Assembly: GCA_963691705.1 (NCBI GenBank)
Contig: OY829543.1
Span: 29,163,523-29,227,522, forward strand
DNA: 64,000 bases
Direction of reading: 5' to 3'
From: Viola odorata
Lineage: Eukaryota; Streptophyta; Magnoliopsida; Malpighiales; Violaceae
The position numbers and the translations under genes were made by a program. This document shows, one piece after another, positions 1 through 8,712 of the stretch (position 1 is the first letter of the stretch; each line of letters starts with the position of its first letter). The notes under the pieces are model-generated. The model had not been told where the DNA came from, did not search any database, and saw only the letters and a program-made list of their open reading frames with translations.

Positions 1-207
1 GGCTCTCACTCGTATCCACGTGAAGACCTCATGGATAGGCCGCGCAAGCCATGAGGAATGCCTTGCCAAGTCCTCGCAAACCATGAAGACATGCGTGCAC
101 CAGGCGTGCCAAACCTAGCATCCCATCAAGTCCCCGCGCCTAAGCCATACGAGGCCTTGCGGTAGCTCTCCAAGCCAATCTCTTCAAGCCCGCGGTCAAG
201 GCCTTAA
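1..207 (+). repeat. Partial satellite monomer at left edge
   Basis: The window opens inside a monomer, at GGCTCTCACTCG, which lies just after the LTR-like TGATACGAACATGAG segment. The remaining GC-rich half follows and ends at the first anchor. It is the GCGTGCACCAGGCGTGCC class, with the CCAAACC variant otherwise frequent in the 28-44 kb block. Confidence 0.95.
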
Positions 208-218
208 GTGAAGGGTGG

Positions 219-227
219 TTTAGGGTT
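219..227 (+). other. Single plant-telomere-like TTTAGGGTT per monomer
   Basis: TTTAGGGTT is one plant telomere unit (TTTAGGG) plus two further matching bases. The same motif sits about 11 bp after the anchor in nearly every monomer; at 61780 the copy reads TTTAAGG. There is only one unit per monomer, so this is not an interstitial telomere tract. Read on the minus strand it is AACCCTAAA, close to the telo-box AAACCCTAA found in plant promoters. Any function is unproven. Confidence 0.6.
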
Positions 228-423
228 ATTTCATGTAAAAATTCCCAAGCCTACTCTTCGCCCATGGGAGAAAATTCGTTGTGTTTTGAAGTCTACAGAC
301 TTATTTTCCCATCATCGCTTTGAGTTACCTTTTAGTTATTTTCCAACTCTTTTCCATAGTGCTGATGCATATCTCTTCTATGTATGTACTTTGTGTGACA
401 TTCGCAAAGGAATGGAGCCCGCA

Positions 424-439
424 GATTCGAGGACGAATC
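424..439 (+). other. Stem-loop GATTCG-AGGA-CGAATC (one per monomer)
   Basis: A perfect 6-bp inverted repeat with a 4-nt loop, conserved in most monomers. In the 28,032, 32,282, 37,004, 41,726 and 46,448 units the loop is AGAA. The stem is broken by single substitutions at about 42418 (GATACG), 51729 (CATTCG), 61994 and 62936 (CTAATC) and 62462 (TGAATC). It lies inside the retrotransposon-tail relic and may be kept by descent alone. Confidence 0.55.
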
Positions 440-458
440 CATTTGAAGAGGGAGGAGA
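424..458 (+). pseudogene. Ty3/gypsy polyprotein C-terminal tail relic (one copy per monomer)
   Basis: Translated from 424, this reads DSRTNPFEEGGDD (codons 73-85 of the frame opening at 208). Plant Ty3/gypsy Pol proteins typically end with a segment of the form (D/E)xRTNPFxEGGxD just before the polypurine tract. This comparison is from family knowledge, not from a search. The following residues ALTRIHVK (inside the putative LTR) loosely resemble the TRARAK stretch that follows this tail in many such elements. No integrase, RNase H, reverse transcriptase or protease motif is present upstream in the monomer, so only the extreme 3' end was captured. Many sister units carry a TTTTAA stop in place of TTTGAA here (for example 1860, 3751, 7060), which supports a non-coding state. 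Confidence 0.65.
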
Positions 459-470
459 TGATACGAACAT
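445..470 (+). mobile_element. Polypurine-tract-like run followed by LTR-start-like TGATACG
   Basis: The purine run GAAGAGGGAGGAGA at 445-458 is followed directly by TGATACGAACAT. LTR retrotransposons place a polypurine tract immediately before the 3' LTR, and LTRs begin with TG. Together with the DSRTNPFEEGGDD tail just upstream, this marks the likely internal-region/3' LTR boundary at 458/459. I see no matching LTR end and no tRNA primer-binding site such as TGGTATCAGAG in the monomer, so only a fragment is present. In one class of unit the run starts TTTTAAGAGGG instead of TTTGAAGAGGG. Confidence 0.6.
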
Positions 471-489
471 GAGGGCTCTCACTCGTATC

Positions 490-495
490 CACGTG
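490..495 (+). other. CACGTG palindrome (class-variable)
   Basis: CACGTG is identical to a plant G-box core. At the same phase other monomer classes read CTCGTG (for example 3325), CAACTG (1906), CACCTG (1434) or CACGTT (11358). The site therefore works as a class marker for the array. No TATA box or transcript start is evident nearby, so a regulatory role is not claimed. Confidence 0.35.
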
Positions 496-564
496 AAGAC
501 CTCATGGATAGGCCGCGCAAGACATGGGGAATGTCGGGCCAAGTCCTCGCAAACCATGAAGACA

Positions 565-583
565 TGCGCGCACCTGGCGCGCA
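565..583 (+). other. GC-rich stem-loop TGCGCGC-ACCTG-GCGCGCA
   Basis: A perfect 7-bp inverted repeat with a 5-nt loop, in the 472-bp class of monomers. In the other classes it is degraded to GCGTGCACCAGGCGTGCC or GCGTGCACCAGGCGCGCC, or shortened to GCGTGCAGGCGCGCC. All natural length classes of the monomer differ here, and all four large internal deletions in the window remove it or end at it. Confidence 0.6.
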
Positions 584-1623
584 ACCCTAGTATCCCATGA
601 AGTCCCCGCGCCTAAGCCATCCGAGGCCTTGCGCTAGCTCTCCAAGCCAATCTCTTCAAGCCCGCGGTCAAAGCCTTAAGTGAAGGGTGGTTTAGGGTTA
701 TTTCATGTAATAATTCCCAAGCCTACTATTCGCCCATGGGAGAAAAATCCTTGTCTTTTGAAGTCTACAGACTTATCTTCACATCATCGCTTTGAGTTAC
801 CTTTCAGTTATTTTCCAACCCTTTTGCTTAGTACTGATGCATATCTCTCCTATGTAGGTACTATGTGTGACATTCGCAACGGAATGGAGCGCGCAGATTC
901 GAGGACGAATCCATTTGAAGAGGGAGGAGATGATACGAGCATGAGGGCTCTCACTCGTATCCACGTGAAGACCTCAAGGATAGGCCGCGCAAGACATGAG
1001 GAATGTCGGGACAAGTCCTCGCAAACCATGAAGACATGCGCGCACCTGGCGCGCAACCCTAGTATCCCATGAAGTCCCCGCGCCTAAGCCATCCGAGACC
1101 TTGCGCTAGCTCTCCAAGCCAATCTCTTCAGGCCCGTGGTCAAGGCCTTAAGTAAAGGGTAGTTTAGGGTTATTTCATGTAATAATTCCCAAGCCTACTC
1201 TTCGCCCATGGGAAAAAAATCCTTATCTATTGAAGTCTACAGACTTATTTTCACATCATCGCTTTGAATTATCTTTTAGTTATTTTCCAACCCTTTTCCA
1301 TAGTGCTGATGCATATCTCTCCTATGTAGGTACTTTGTGTGACATTCGCAAAGGAATGGAGCCCGCAGATTCGAGGACGAATCCATTTGAAGAGGGAGGA
1401 GATGATACGAACATGAGGGCTCTCACTCGTATCCACCTGAAGACCTCATGGATAGGCCGCACAAGCCATGAGGAATGCCGCGCCAAGTCCTCGCAAACCA
1501 TGAAGACATGCGCGCACATGGCGCGCAACCCTAGTATCCCATGAAGTCCCCGCGCCTAAGCCATCCGAGGCCTTGCGCTAGCTCTCCAAACCAATCTCTT
1601 CAAGCCCGCGGTCAAAGCCTTAA

Positions 1624-4600
1624 GTGAAGGGTGGTTTAGGGTTATTTCATGTAATAATTCCCAAGCCTACTCTTCGCCCATGGGAGAAAAATCCTTGTCT
1701 TTTGAAGTCTACAGACATATTTTCACATCATCGCTTTGAATTACCTTTTAGTTATTTTCCAACCCTTTTCCATAGTACTGATGCATATCTCTCCTATGTA
1801 GGTACTATGTGTGACATTCGCAAAGGAATAGAGCGCGCAGATTCGAGGACGAATCCATTTTAAGAGGGAGGAGATGATACGAACATGAGGGCTCTCACTC
1901 GTATCCAACTGAAGACCTCATGGATAGGCCGCGCAAGCCATGAGGAATGCCGCGCCAAGTCCTCGCAAACCATGAAGACATGCGTGCACCAGGCGCGCCA
2001 ACCCTAGCATCCCATGAAGTCCCCGCACCTATGCCATCCGAGGCCTTGCGGTAGCTCTCCAAGCCAATCTCTTCAAGCCCGCGGTCAAGGCCTTAAGTGA
2101 AGGGTGGTTTAGGGTTATTTCATGTAATAATTCCCAAGCCTACTCTTCGCTCATGGGAGAAAATTCGTTGTGTTTTGAAGTCTACAGACTTATTTTCACA
2201 TCATCGCTTTGAGTTACCTTTCAGTTATTTTCCAACCCTTTTCCATAGTACTGATGCATATCTCTCCTATGTAGGTACAATGTGTGACATTCGAAAAGGA
2301 ATGGAGCGCGCAGATTCGAGGACGAATCCATTTGAAGAGGGAGGAGATGATACGAACATGAGGGCTCTCACTCGTATCCACGTGAAGACCTCATGGATAG
2401 GCCGCGCAAGCCATGAGGAATGCCGCGCCAAGTCCTCGCAAACCATGAAGACATGCGTGCACCAGGCGTGCCAACCCTAGCATCCCATCACGTCCCCGCG
2501 CCTAAGCCATACGAGGCCTTGCGGTAGCTCTCCAAGCCAATCTCTTCAAGCCCGCGGTCAAGGCCTTAAGTGAAGGGTGGTTTAGGGTTATTTCATGTAA
2601 AAATTCCCAAGCCTACTCTTCGCCCATGGGAGAAAATTCGTTGTGTTTTGAAGTCTACAGACTTATTTTCCCATCATCGCTTTGAGTTACCTTTTAGTTA
2701 TTTTCCAACTCTTTTCCATAGTGCTGATGCATATCTCTTCTATGTATGTACTTTGTGTGACATTCGCAAAGGAATGGAGCCCGAAGATTCGAGGACGAAT
2801 CCATTTGAAGTGGGAGGAGATGATACGAACATGAGGGCTCTCACTCGTATCCACGTGAAGACCTCATGGATAGGCCGCGCAAGCCATGAGGAATGCCGCG
2901 CCAAGTCCTCGCAAACCATGAAGACATGCGTGCACCAGGCGTGCCAACCCTAGCATCCCATCAAGTCCCCGCGCCTAAGCCATACGAGGCCTTGCGGTAG
3001 CTCTCCAAGCCAATCTCTTCAAGCCCGCGGTCAAGGCCTTAAGTGAAGGGTGGTTTAGGGTTATTTCATGTAAAAATTCCCAAGCCTACTCTTCGCCCAT
3101 GGGAGAAAATTCGTTGTGTTTTGAAGTCTACAGACTTATTTTCCCATCATCGCTTTGAGTTACCTTTTAGTTATTTTCCAACTCTTTTCCATAGTGCTGA
3201 TGCATATCTCTTCTATGTATGTACTTTGTGTGACATTCGCAAAGGAATGGAGCCTGCAGATTCGAGGACGAATCCATTTGAAGAGGGAGGAGATGATACG
3301 AACATGAGGGCTCTCACTCGTATCCTCGTGAAGACCTCATGGATAGGCCGCGCAAGACATGGGGAATGTCGGGCCAAGTCCTCGCAAACCATGAAGACAT
3401 GCGCGCACCTGGCGCGCAACCCTAGTATCCCATGAAGTCCCCGCGCCTAAGCCATCCGTGGCCTTGCGCTAGCTCTCCAAACCAATCTCTTCAAGCCCGC
3501 GGTCAAAGCCTTAAGTGAAGGGTGGTTTAGGGTTATTTCATGTAATAATTCCCAAGCCTACTCTTCGCCCATGGGAGAAAAATCCTTGTCTTTTGAAGTC
3601 TACAGACATATTTTCACATCATCGCTTTGAATTACCTTTTAGTTATTTTCCAACCCTTTTCCATAGTACTGATGCATATCTCTCCTATGTAGGTACTATG
3701 TGTGACATTCGCAAAGGAATAGAGCGCGCAGATTCGAGGACGAATCCATTTTAAGAGGGAGGAGATGATACGAACATGAGGGCTCTCACTCGTATCCAAC
3801 TGAAGACCTCATGGATAGGCCGCGCAAGCCATGAGGAATGCCGCGCCAAGTCCTCGCAAACCATGAAGACATGCGTGCACCAGGCGCGCCAACCCTAGCA
3901 TCCCATGAAGTCCCCGCACCTATGCCATACGAGGCCTTGCGGTAGCTCTCCAAGCCAATCTCTTCAAGCCCGCGGTCAAGGCCTTAAGTGAAGGGTGGTT
4001 TAGGGTTATTTCATGTAATAATTCCCAAGCCTACTCTTCGCTCATGGGAGAAAATTCGTTGTGTTTTGAAGTCTACAGACTTATTTTCACATCATCGCTT
4101 TGAGTTACCTTTCAGTTATTTTCCAACCCTTTTCCATAGTACTGATGCATATCTCTCCTATGTAGGTACAATGTGTGACATTCGAAAAGGAATGGAGCGC
4201 GCAGATTCGAGGACGAATCCATTTGAAGAGGGAGGAGATGATACGAACATGAGGGCTCTCACTCGTATCCACGTGAAGACCTCATGGATAGGCCGCGCAA
4301 GCCATGAGGAATGCCGCGCCAAGTCCTCGCAAACCATGAAGACATGCGTGCACCAGGCGTGCCAACCCTAGCATCCCATCACGTCCCCGCGCCTAAGCCA
4401 TACGAGGCCTTGCGGTAGCTCTCCAAGCCAATCTCTTCAAGCCCGCGGTCAAGGCCTTAAGTGAAGGGTGGTTTAGGGTTATTTCATGTAAAAATTCCCA
4501 AGCCTACTCTTCGCCCATGGGAGAAAATTCGTTGTGTTTTGAAGTCTACAGACTTATTTTCCCATCATCGCTTTGAGTTACCTTTTAGTTATTTTCCAAC

Positions 4601-4932
4601 TCTTTTCCATAGTGCTGATGCATATCTCTTCTATGTATGTACTTTGTGTGACATTCGCAAAGGAATGGAGCACGCAGATTCGAGGACGAATCCATTTGAA
4701 GAGGCAGGAGATGATACGAACATGAGGGCTCTCACTCGTATCCTCGTGAAGACCTCATGGATAGGCCGCGCAAGACATGGGGAATGTCGGGCCAAGTCCT
4801 CGCAAACCATGAAGACATGCGCGCACCTGGCGCGCAACCCTAGTATCCCATGAAGTCCCCGCGCCTAAGCCATCCGAGCCCTTGCGCTAGCTCTCCAAGC
4901 CAATCTCTTCAAGCCCGCGGTCAAAGCCTTAA
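1624..4932 (+). repeat. Four-unit block (1,891 bp) and its three-unit derivative (1,418 bp)
   Basis: Units start at 1624, 2097, 2570, 3043 | 3515, 3988, 4461. Units 1624 and 3515 share CAGACATATTTTC, GGAATAGAGCGC and the TTTTAA stop. Units 2097 and 3988 share the private variants CGCTCATGGG, GGTACAATGTG and ATTCGAAAAGG. The second block has one unit in place of 2570 plus 3043, consistent with loss of one monomer by unequal exchange. Confidence 0.85.
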
Positions 4933-5877
4933 GTGAATGGTGGTTTAGGGTTATTTCATGTAATAATTCCCAAGCCTACTCTTCGCCCATGGGAGAAAAA
5001 TCCTTGTCTTTTGAAGTCTACAGACATATTTTCACATCATCGCTTTGAATTACCTTTTAGTTATTTTCCAACCCTTTTCCATAGTACTGATGCATATCTC
5101 TCCTATGTAGGTACTATGTGTGACATTCGCAAAGGAATGGAGCGCGCAGATTCGAGGACGAATCCATTTTAAGAGGGAGGAGATGATACGAACATGAGGG
5201 CTCTCACTCGTATCCAACTGAAGACCTCATGGATAGGCCGCGCAAGCCATGAGGAATGCCGCGCCAAGTCCTCACAAACCATGAAGACATGCGTGCACCA
5301 GGCGCGCCAACCCTAGCATCCCATCAAGTCCCCGCGCCTAAGCCATACGAGGCCTTGCGGTAGCTCTCCAAGCCAATCTCTTCAAGCCCGCGGTCAAGGC
5401 CTTAAGTGAAGGGTGGTTTAGGGTTATTTCATGTAAAAATTCCCAAGCCTACTCTTCGCCCATGGGAGAAAATTCGTTGTGTTTTGAAGTCTACAGACTT
5501 ATTTTCCCATCATCGCTTTGAGTTACCTTTTAGTTATTTTCCAACTCTTTTCCATAGTGCTGATGCATATCTCTTCTATGTATGTACTTTGTGTGACATT
5601 CGCAAAGGAATGGAGCCCGCAGATTCGAGGACGAATCCATTTGAAGAGGGAGGAGATGATACGAACATGAGGGCTCTCACTCGTATCCACGTGAAGACCT
5701 CATGGATAGGCCGCGCAAGACATGGGGAATGTCGGGCCAAGTCCTCGCAAACCATGAAGACATGCGCGCACCTGGCGCGCAACCCTAGTATCCCATGAAG
5801 TCCCCGCGCCTAAGCCATCCGAGACCTTGCTCTAGCTCTCCAAGCCAATCTCTTCAAGCCCGCGGTCAAAGCCTTAA
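4933..5877 (+). repeat. Two-unit block (units 4933, 5406)
   Basis: Unit 4933 has the GTGAATGGTGG anchor variant with the CAGACATATTTTC class body and the TTTTAA stop. Unit 5406 is a GTAAAAATTCCC class unit ending in the TGCGCGC stem-loop and followed by GAGACCTTGCTCTAGC, the same spacer end that precedes 8713. Confidence 0.75.
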
Positions 5878-8712
5878 GTGAAGGGTGGTTTAGGGTTATT
5901 TCATGTAATAATTCCCAAGCCTACTCTTCGCCCATGGGAGAAAAATCCTTGTCTTTTGAAGTCTACAGACTTATTTTCACATCATCGCTTTGAGTTACCT
6001 TTCAGTTATTTTCCAGCCCTTTTCCATAGTACTGATGCATATCTCTCCTATGTAGGTACTATGTGTGACATTCGCAAAGGAATGGAGCGCGCAGATTCGA
6101 GGACGAATCCATTTGAAGAGGGAGGAGATGATACGAACATGAGGGCTCTCACTCGTATCCACGTGAAGACCTCATGGATAGGCCGCGCAAGCCATGAGGA
6201 ATGCCGCGCCAAGTCCTCGCAAACCATGAAGACATGCGTGCACCAGGCGTGCCAACCCTAGCATCCCATCAAGTCCCCGCGCCTAAGCCATACGAGGCCT
6301 TGCGGTAGCTCTCCAAGCCAATCTCTTCAAGCCCGCGGTCAAGGCCTTAAGTGAAGGGTGGTTTAGGGTTATTTCATGTAAAAATTCCCAAGCCTACTCT
6401 TCGCCCATGGGAGAAAATTCGTTGTGTTTTGAAGTCTACAGACTTATTTTCCCATCATCGCTTTGAGTTACCTTTTAGTTAATTTCCAACTCTTTTCCAT
6501 AGTGCTGATGCATATCTCTTCTATGTATGTACTTTGTGTGACATTCGCAAAGGAATGGAGCCCGCAGATTCGAGGACGAATCCATTTGAAGAGGGAGGAG
6601 ATGATACGAACATGAGGGCTCTCACTCGTATCCTCGTGAAGACCTCATGGATAGGCCGCGCAAGACATGGGGAATGTCGGGCCAAGTCCTCGCAAACCAT
6701 GAAGACATGCGCGCACCTGGCGCGCAACCCTAGTATCCCATGAAGTCCCCGCGCCTAAGCCATCCGAGGCCTTGCGCTAGCTCTCCAAGCCAATCTCTTC
6801 AAGCCCGCGGTCAAAGCCTTAAGTGAAGGGTGGTTTAGGGTTATTTCATGTAATAATTCCCAAGCCTACTCTTCGCCCATGGGAGAAAAATCCTTGTCTT
6901 TTGAAGTCTACAGACATATTTTCACATCATCGCTTTGAATTACCTTTTAGTTATTTTCCAACCCTTTTCCATAGTACTGATGCATATCTCTCCTATGTAG
7001 GTACTATGTGTGACATTCGCAAAGGAATGGAGCGCGCAGATTCGAGGACGAATCCATTTTAAGAGGGAGGAGATGATACGAACATGAGGGCTCTCACTCG
7101 TATCCAACTGAAGACCTCATGGATAGGCCGCGCAAGCCATGAGCAATGCCGCGCCAAGTCCTCACAAACCATGAAGACATGCGTGCACCAGGCGCGCCAA
7201 CCCTAGCATCCCATCAAGTCCCCGCGCCTAAGCCATACGAGGCCTTGCGGTAGCTCTCCAAGCCAATCTCTTCAAGCCCGCGGTCAAGGCCTTAAGTGAA
7301 GGGTGGTTTAGGGTTATTTCATGTAAAAATTCCCAAGCCTACTCTTCGCCCATGGGAGAAAATTCGTTGTGTTTTAAAGTCTACAGACTTATTTTCCCAT
7401 CATCGCTTTGAGTTACCTTTTAGTTATTTTCCAACTCTTTTCCATAGTGCTGATGCATATCTCTTCTATGTATGTACTTTGTGTGACATTCGCAAAGGAA
7501 TGGAGCCCGCAGATTCGAGGACGAATCCATTTGAAGAGGGAGGAGATGATACGAACATGAGGGCTCTCACTCGTATCCACGTGAAGACCTCATGGATAGG
7601 CCGCGCAAGACATGGGGAATGTCGGGCCAAGTCCTCGCAAACCATGAAGACATGCGCGCACCTGGCGCGCAACCCTAGTATCCCATCAAGTCCCCGCGCC
7701 TAAGCCATCCGAGACCTTGCTCTAGCTCTCCAAGCCAATCTCTTCAAGCCCGCGGTCAAAGCCTTAAGTGAAGGGTGGTTTAGGGTTATTTCATGTAATA
7801 ATTCCCAAGCCTACTCTTCGCCCATGGGAGAAAAATCCTTGTCTTTTGAAGTCTACAGACATATTTTCACATCATCGCTTTGAATTACCTTTTAGTTATT
7901 TTCCAACCCTTTTCCATAGTACTGATGCATATCTCTCCTATGTAGGTACTATGTGTGACATTCGCAAAGGAATGGAGCGCGCAGATTCGAGGACGAATCC
8001 ATTTTAAGAGGGAGGAGATGATACGAACATGAGGGCTCTCACTCGTATCCAACTGAAGACCTCATGGATAGGCCGCGCAAGCCATGAGGAATGCCGCGCC
8101 AAGTCCTCACAAACCATGAAGACATGCGTGCACCAGGCGCGCCAACCCTAGCATCCCATCAAGTCCCCGCGCCTAAGCCATACGAGGCCTTGCGGTAGCT
8201 CTCCAAGCCAATCTCTTCAAGCCCGCGGTCAAGGCCTTAAGTGAAGGGTGGTTTAGGGTTATTTCATGTAAAAATTCCCAAGCCTACTCTTCGCCCATGG
8301 GAGAAAATTCGTTGTGTTTTGAAGTCTACAGACTTATTTTCCCATCATCGCTTTGAGTTACCTTTTAGTTATTTTCCAACTCTTTTCCATAGTGCTGATG
8401 CATATCTCTTCTATGTATGTACTTTGTGTGACATTCGCAAAGGAATGGAGCCCGCAGATTCGAGGACGAATCCATTTGAAGAGGCAGGAGATGATACGAA
8501 CATGAGGGCTCTCACTCGTATCCTCGTGAAGACCTCATGGATAGGCCGCGCAAGACATGGGGAATGTCGGGCCAAGTCCTCGCAAACCATGAAGACATGC
8601 GCGCACCTGGCGCGCAACCCTAGTATCCCATGAAGTCCCCGCGCCTAAGCCATCCGAGACCTTGCTCTAGCTCTCCAAGCCAATCTCTTCAAGCCCGCGG
8701 TCAAAGCCTTAA
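5878..8712 (+). repeat. Six-unit HOR, copy 1 (2,835 bp)
   Basis: Units start at 5878, 6351, 6823, 7296, 7768 and 8241. Private markers are TTTTCCAGCCC in the first unit, TTAGTTAATTTCC in the second, GAGCAATGCC in the third, GTTTTAAAGTC in the fourth and GCTCTAGC after the fourth. Each recurs exactly 2,835 bp downstream. Confidence 0.9.

Larger units (their letters stand above)
208..679 (+). repeat. Reference satellite monomer (472-bp class)
   Basis: First complete unit, used here as the map for all others. In order: anchor GTGAAGGGTGG at 208; plant-telomere-like TTTAGGGTT at 219-227; an AT-rich stretch of roughly 230-390; a stem-loop GATTCG-AGGA-CGAATC at 424-439; a purine run at 445-458 followed by TGATACG; CACGTG at 490-495; a GC-rich stem-loop TGCGCGC-ACCTG-GCGCGCA at 565-583; and a closing GC-rich stretch with AAGCCCGCGGTCAAAGCC. 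A 130-codon open frame covers 208-600 but starts at GTG. In sister units it is ended early by TTTTAA, shifted by 1-bp indels or stopped at the anchor (GTAAAG variants). It is therefore not treated as a gene. Confidence 0.93.
208..1623 (+). repeat. Mixed three-unit stretch at left end (units 208, 680, 1152)
   Basis: The unit at 208 belongs to the class with GTAAAAATTCCC and AATTCGTTGTGTTTTG. The unit at 680 carries CGCAACGGAATGG, GATACGAGCATGAG, CTCAAGGATAGG and TCGGGACAAG, a set otherwise seen at 45034, 51513, 60350 and 61295. The unit at 1152 has the GTAAAGGGTAG anchor and CCTTATCTATTGAAG. Left- and right-family monomers thus sit side by side, suggesting an exchange junction between HOR families. 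Confidence 0.8.

Noticed and set aside
219..227. Interstitial telomere tract
   Set aside because: Each monomer holds just one TTTAGGG plus two bases; there are no consecutive telomere units anywhere in the window.
262..290. CENP-B-box-like TTCGTTG in the TTCGTTGTGTTTTG class
   Set aside because: Only the first seven bases match; the required downstream A and CGGG are missing. Plants are not known to use a CENP-B box in this form, and other classes have TCCTTGTC there.
378..584. Recurrent 68-codon minus-strand open frame
   Set aside because: It is the antisense of the retroelement-tail and GC-rich segment. It persists because the GC-rich half has few stops, and it has no family resemblance that I recognise.
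208..600. Recurrent 127-130-codon open frames as a real gene family
   Set aside because: They start at GTG and repeat with the satellite unit. Sister units stop them at the anchor, at TTTTAA or by 1-bp indels. No promoter, intron signals or recognisable full domain is present; only the short retroelement-tail relic makes sense.
459..679. Complete LTR or solo LTR
   Set aside because: A TG start is plausible, but no convincing CA end, target-site duplication or primer-binding site can be found within the unit, so the extent of the LTR part is left open.
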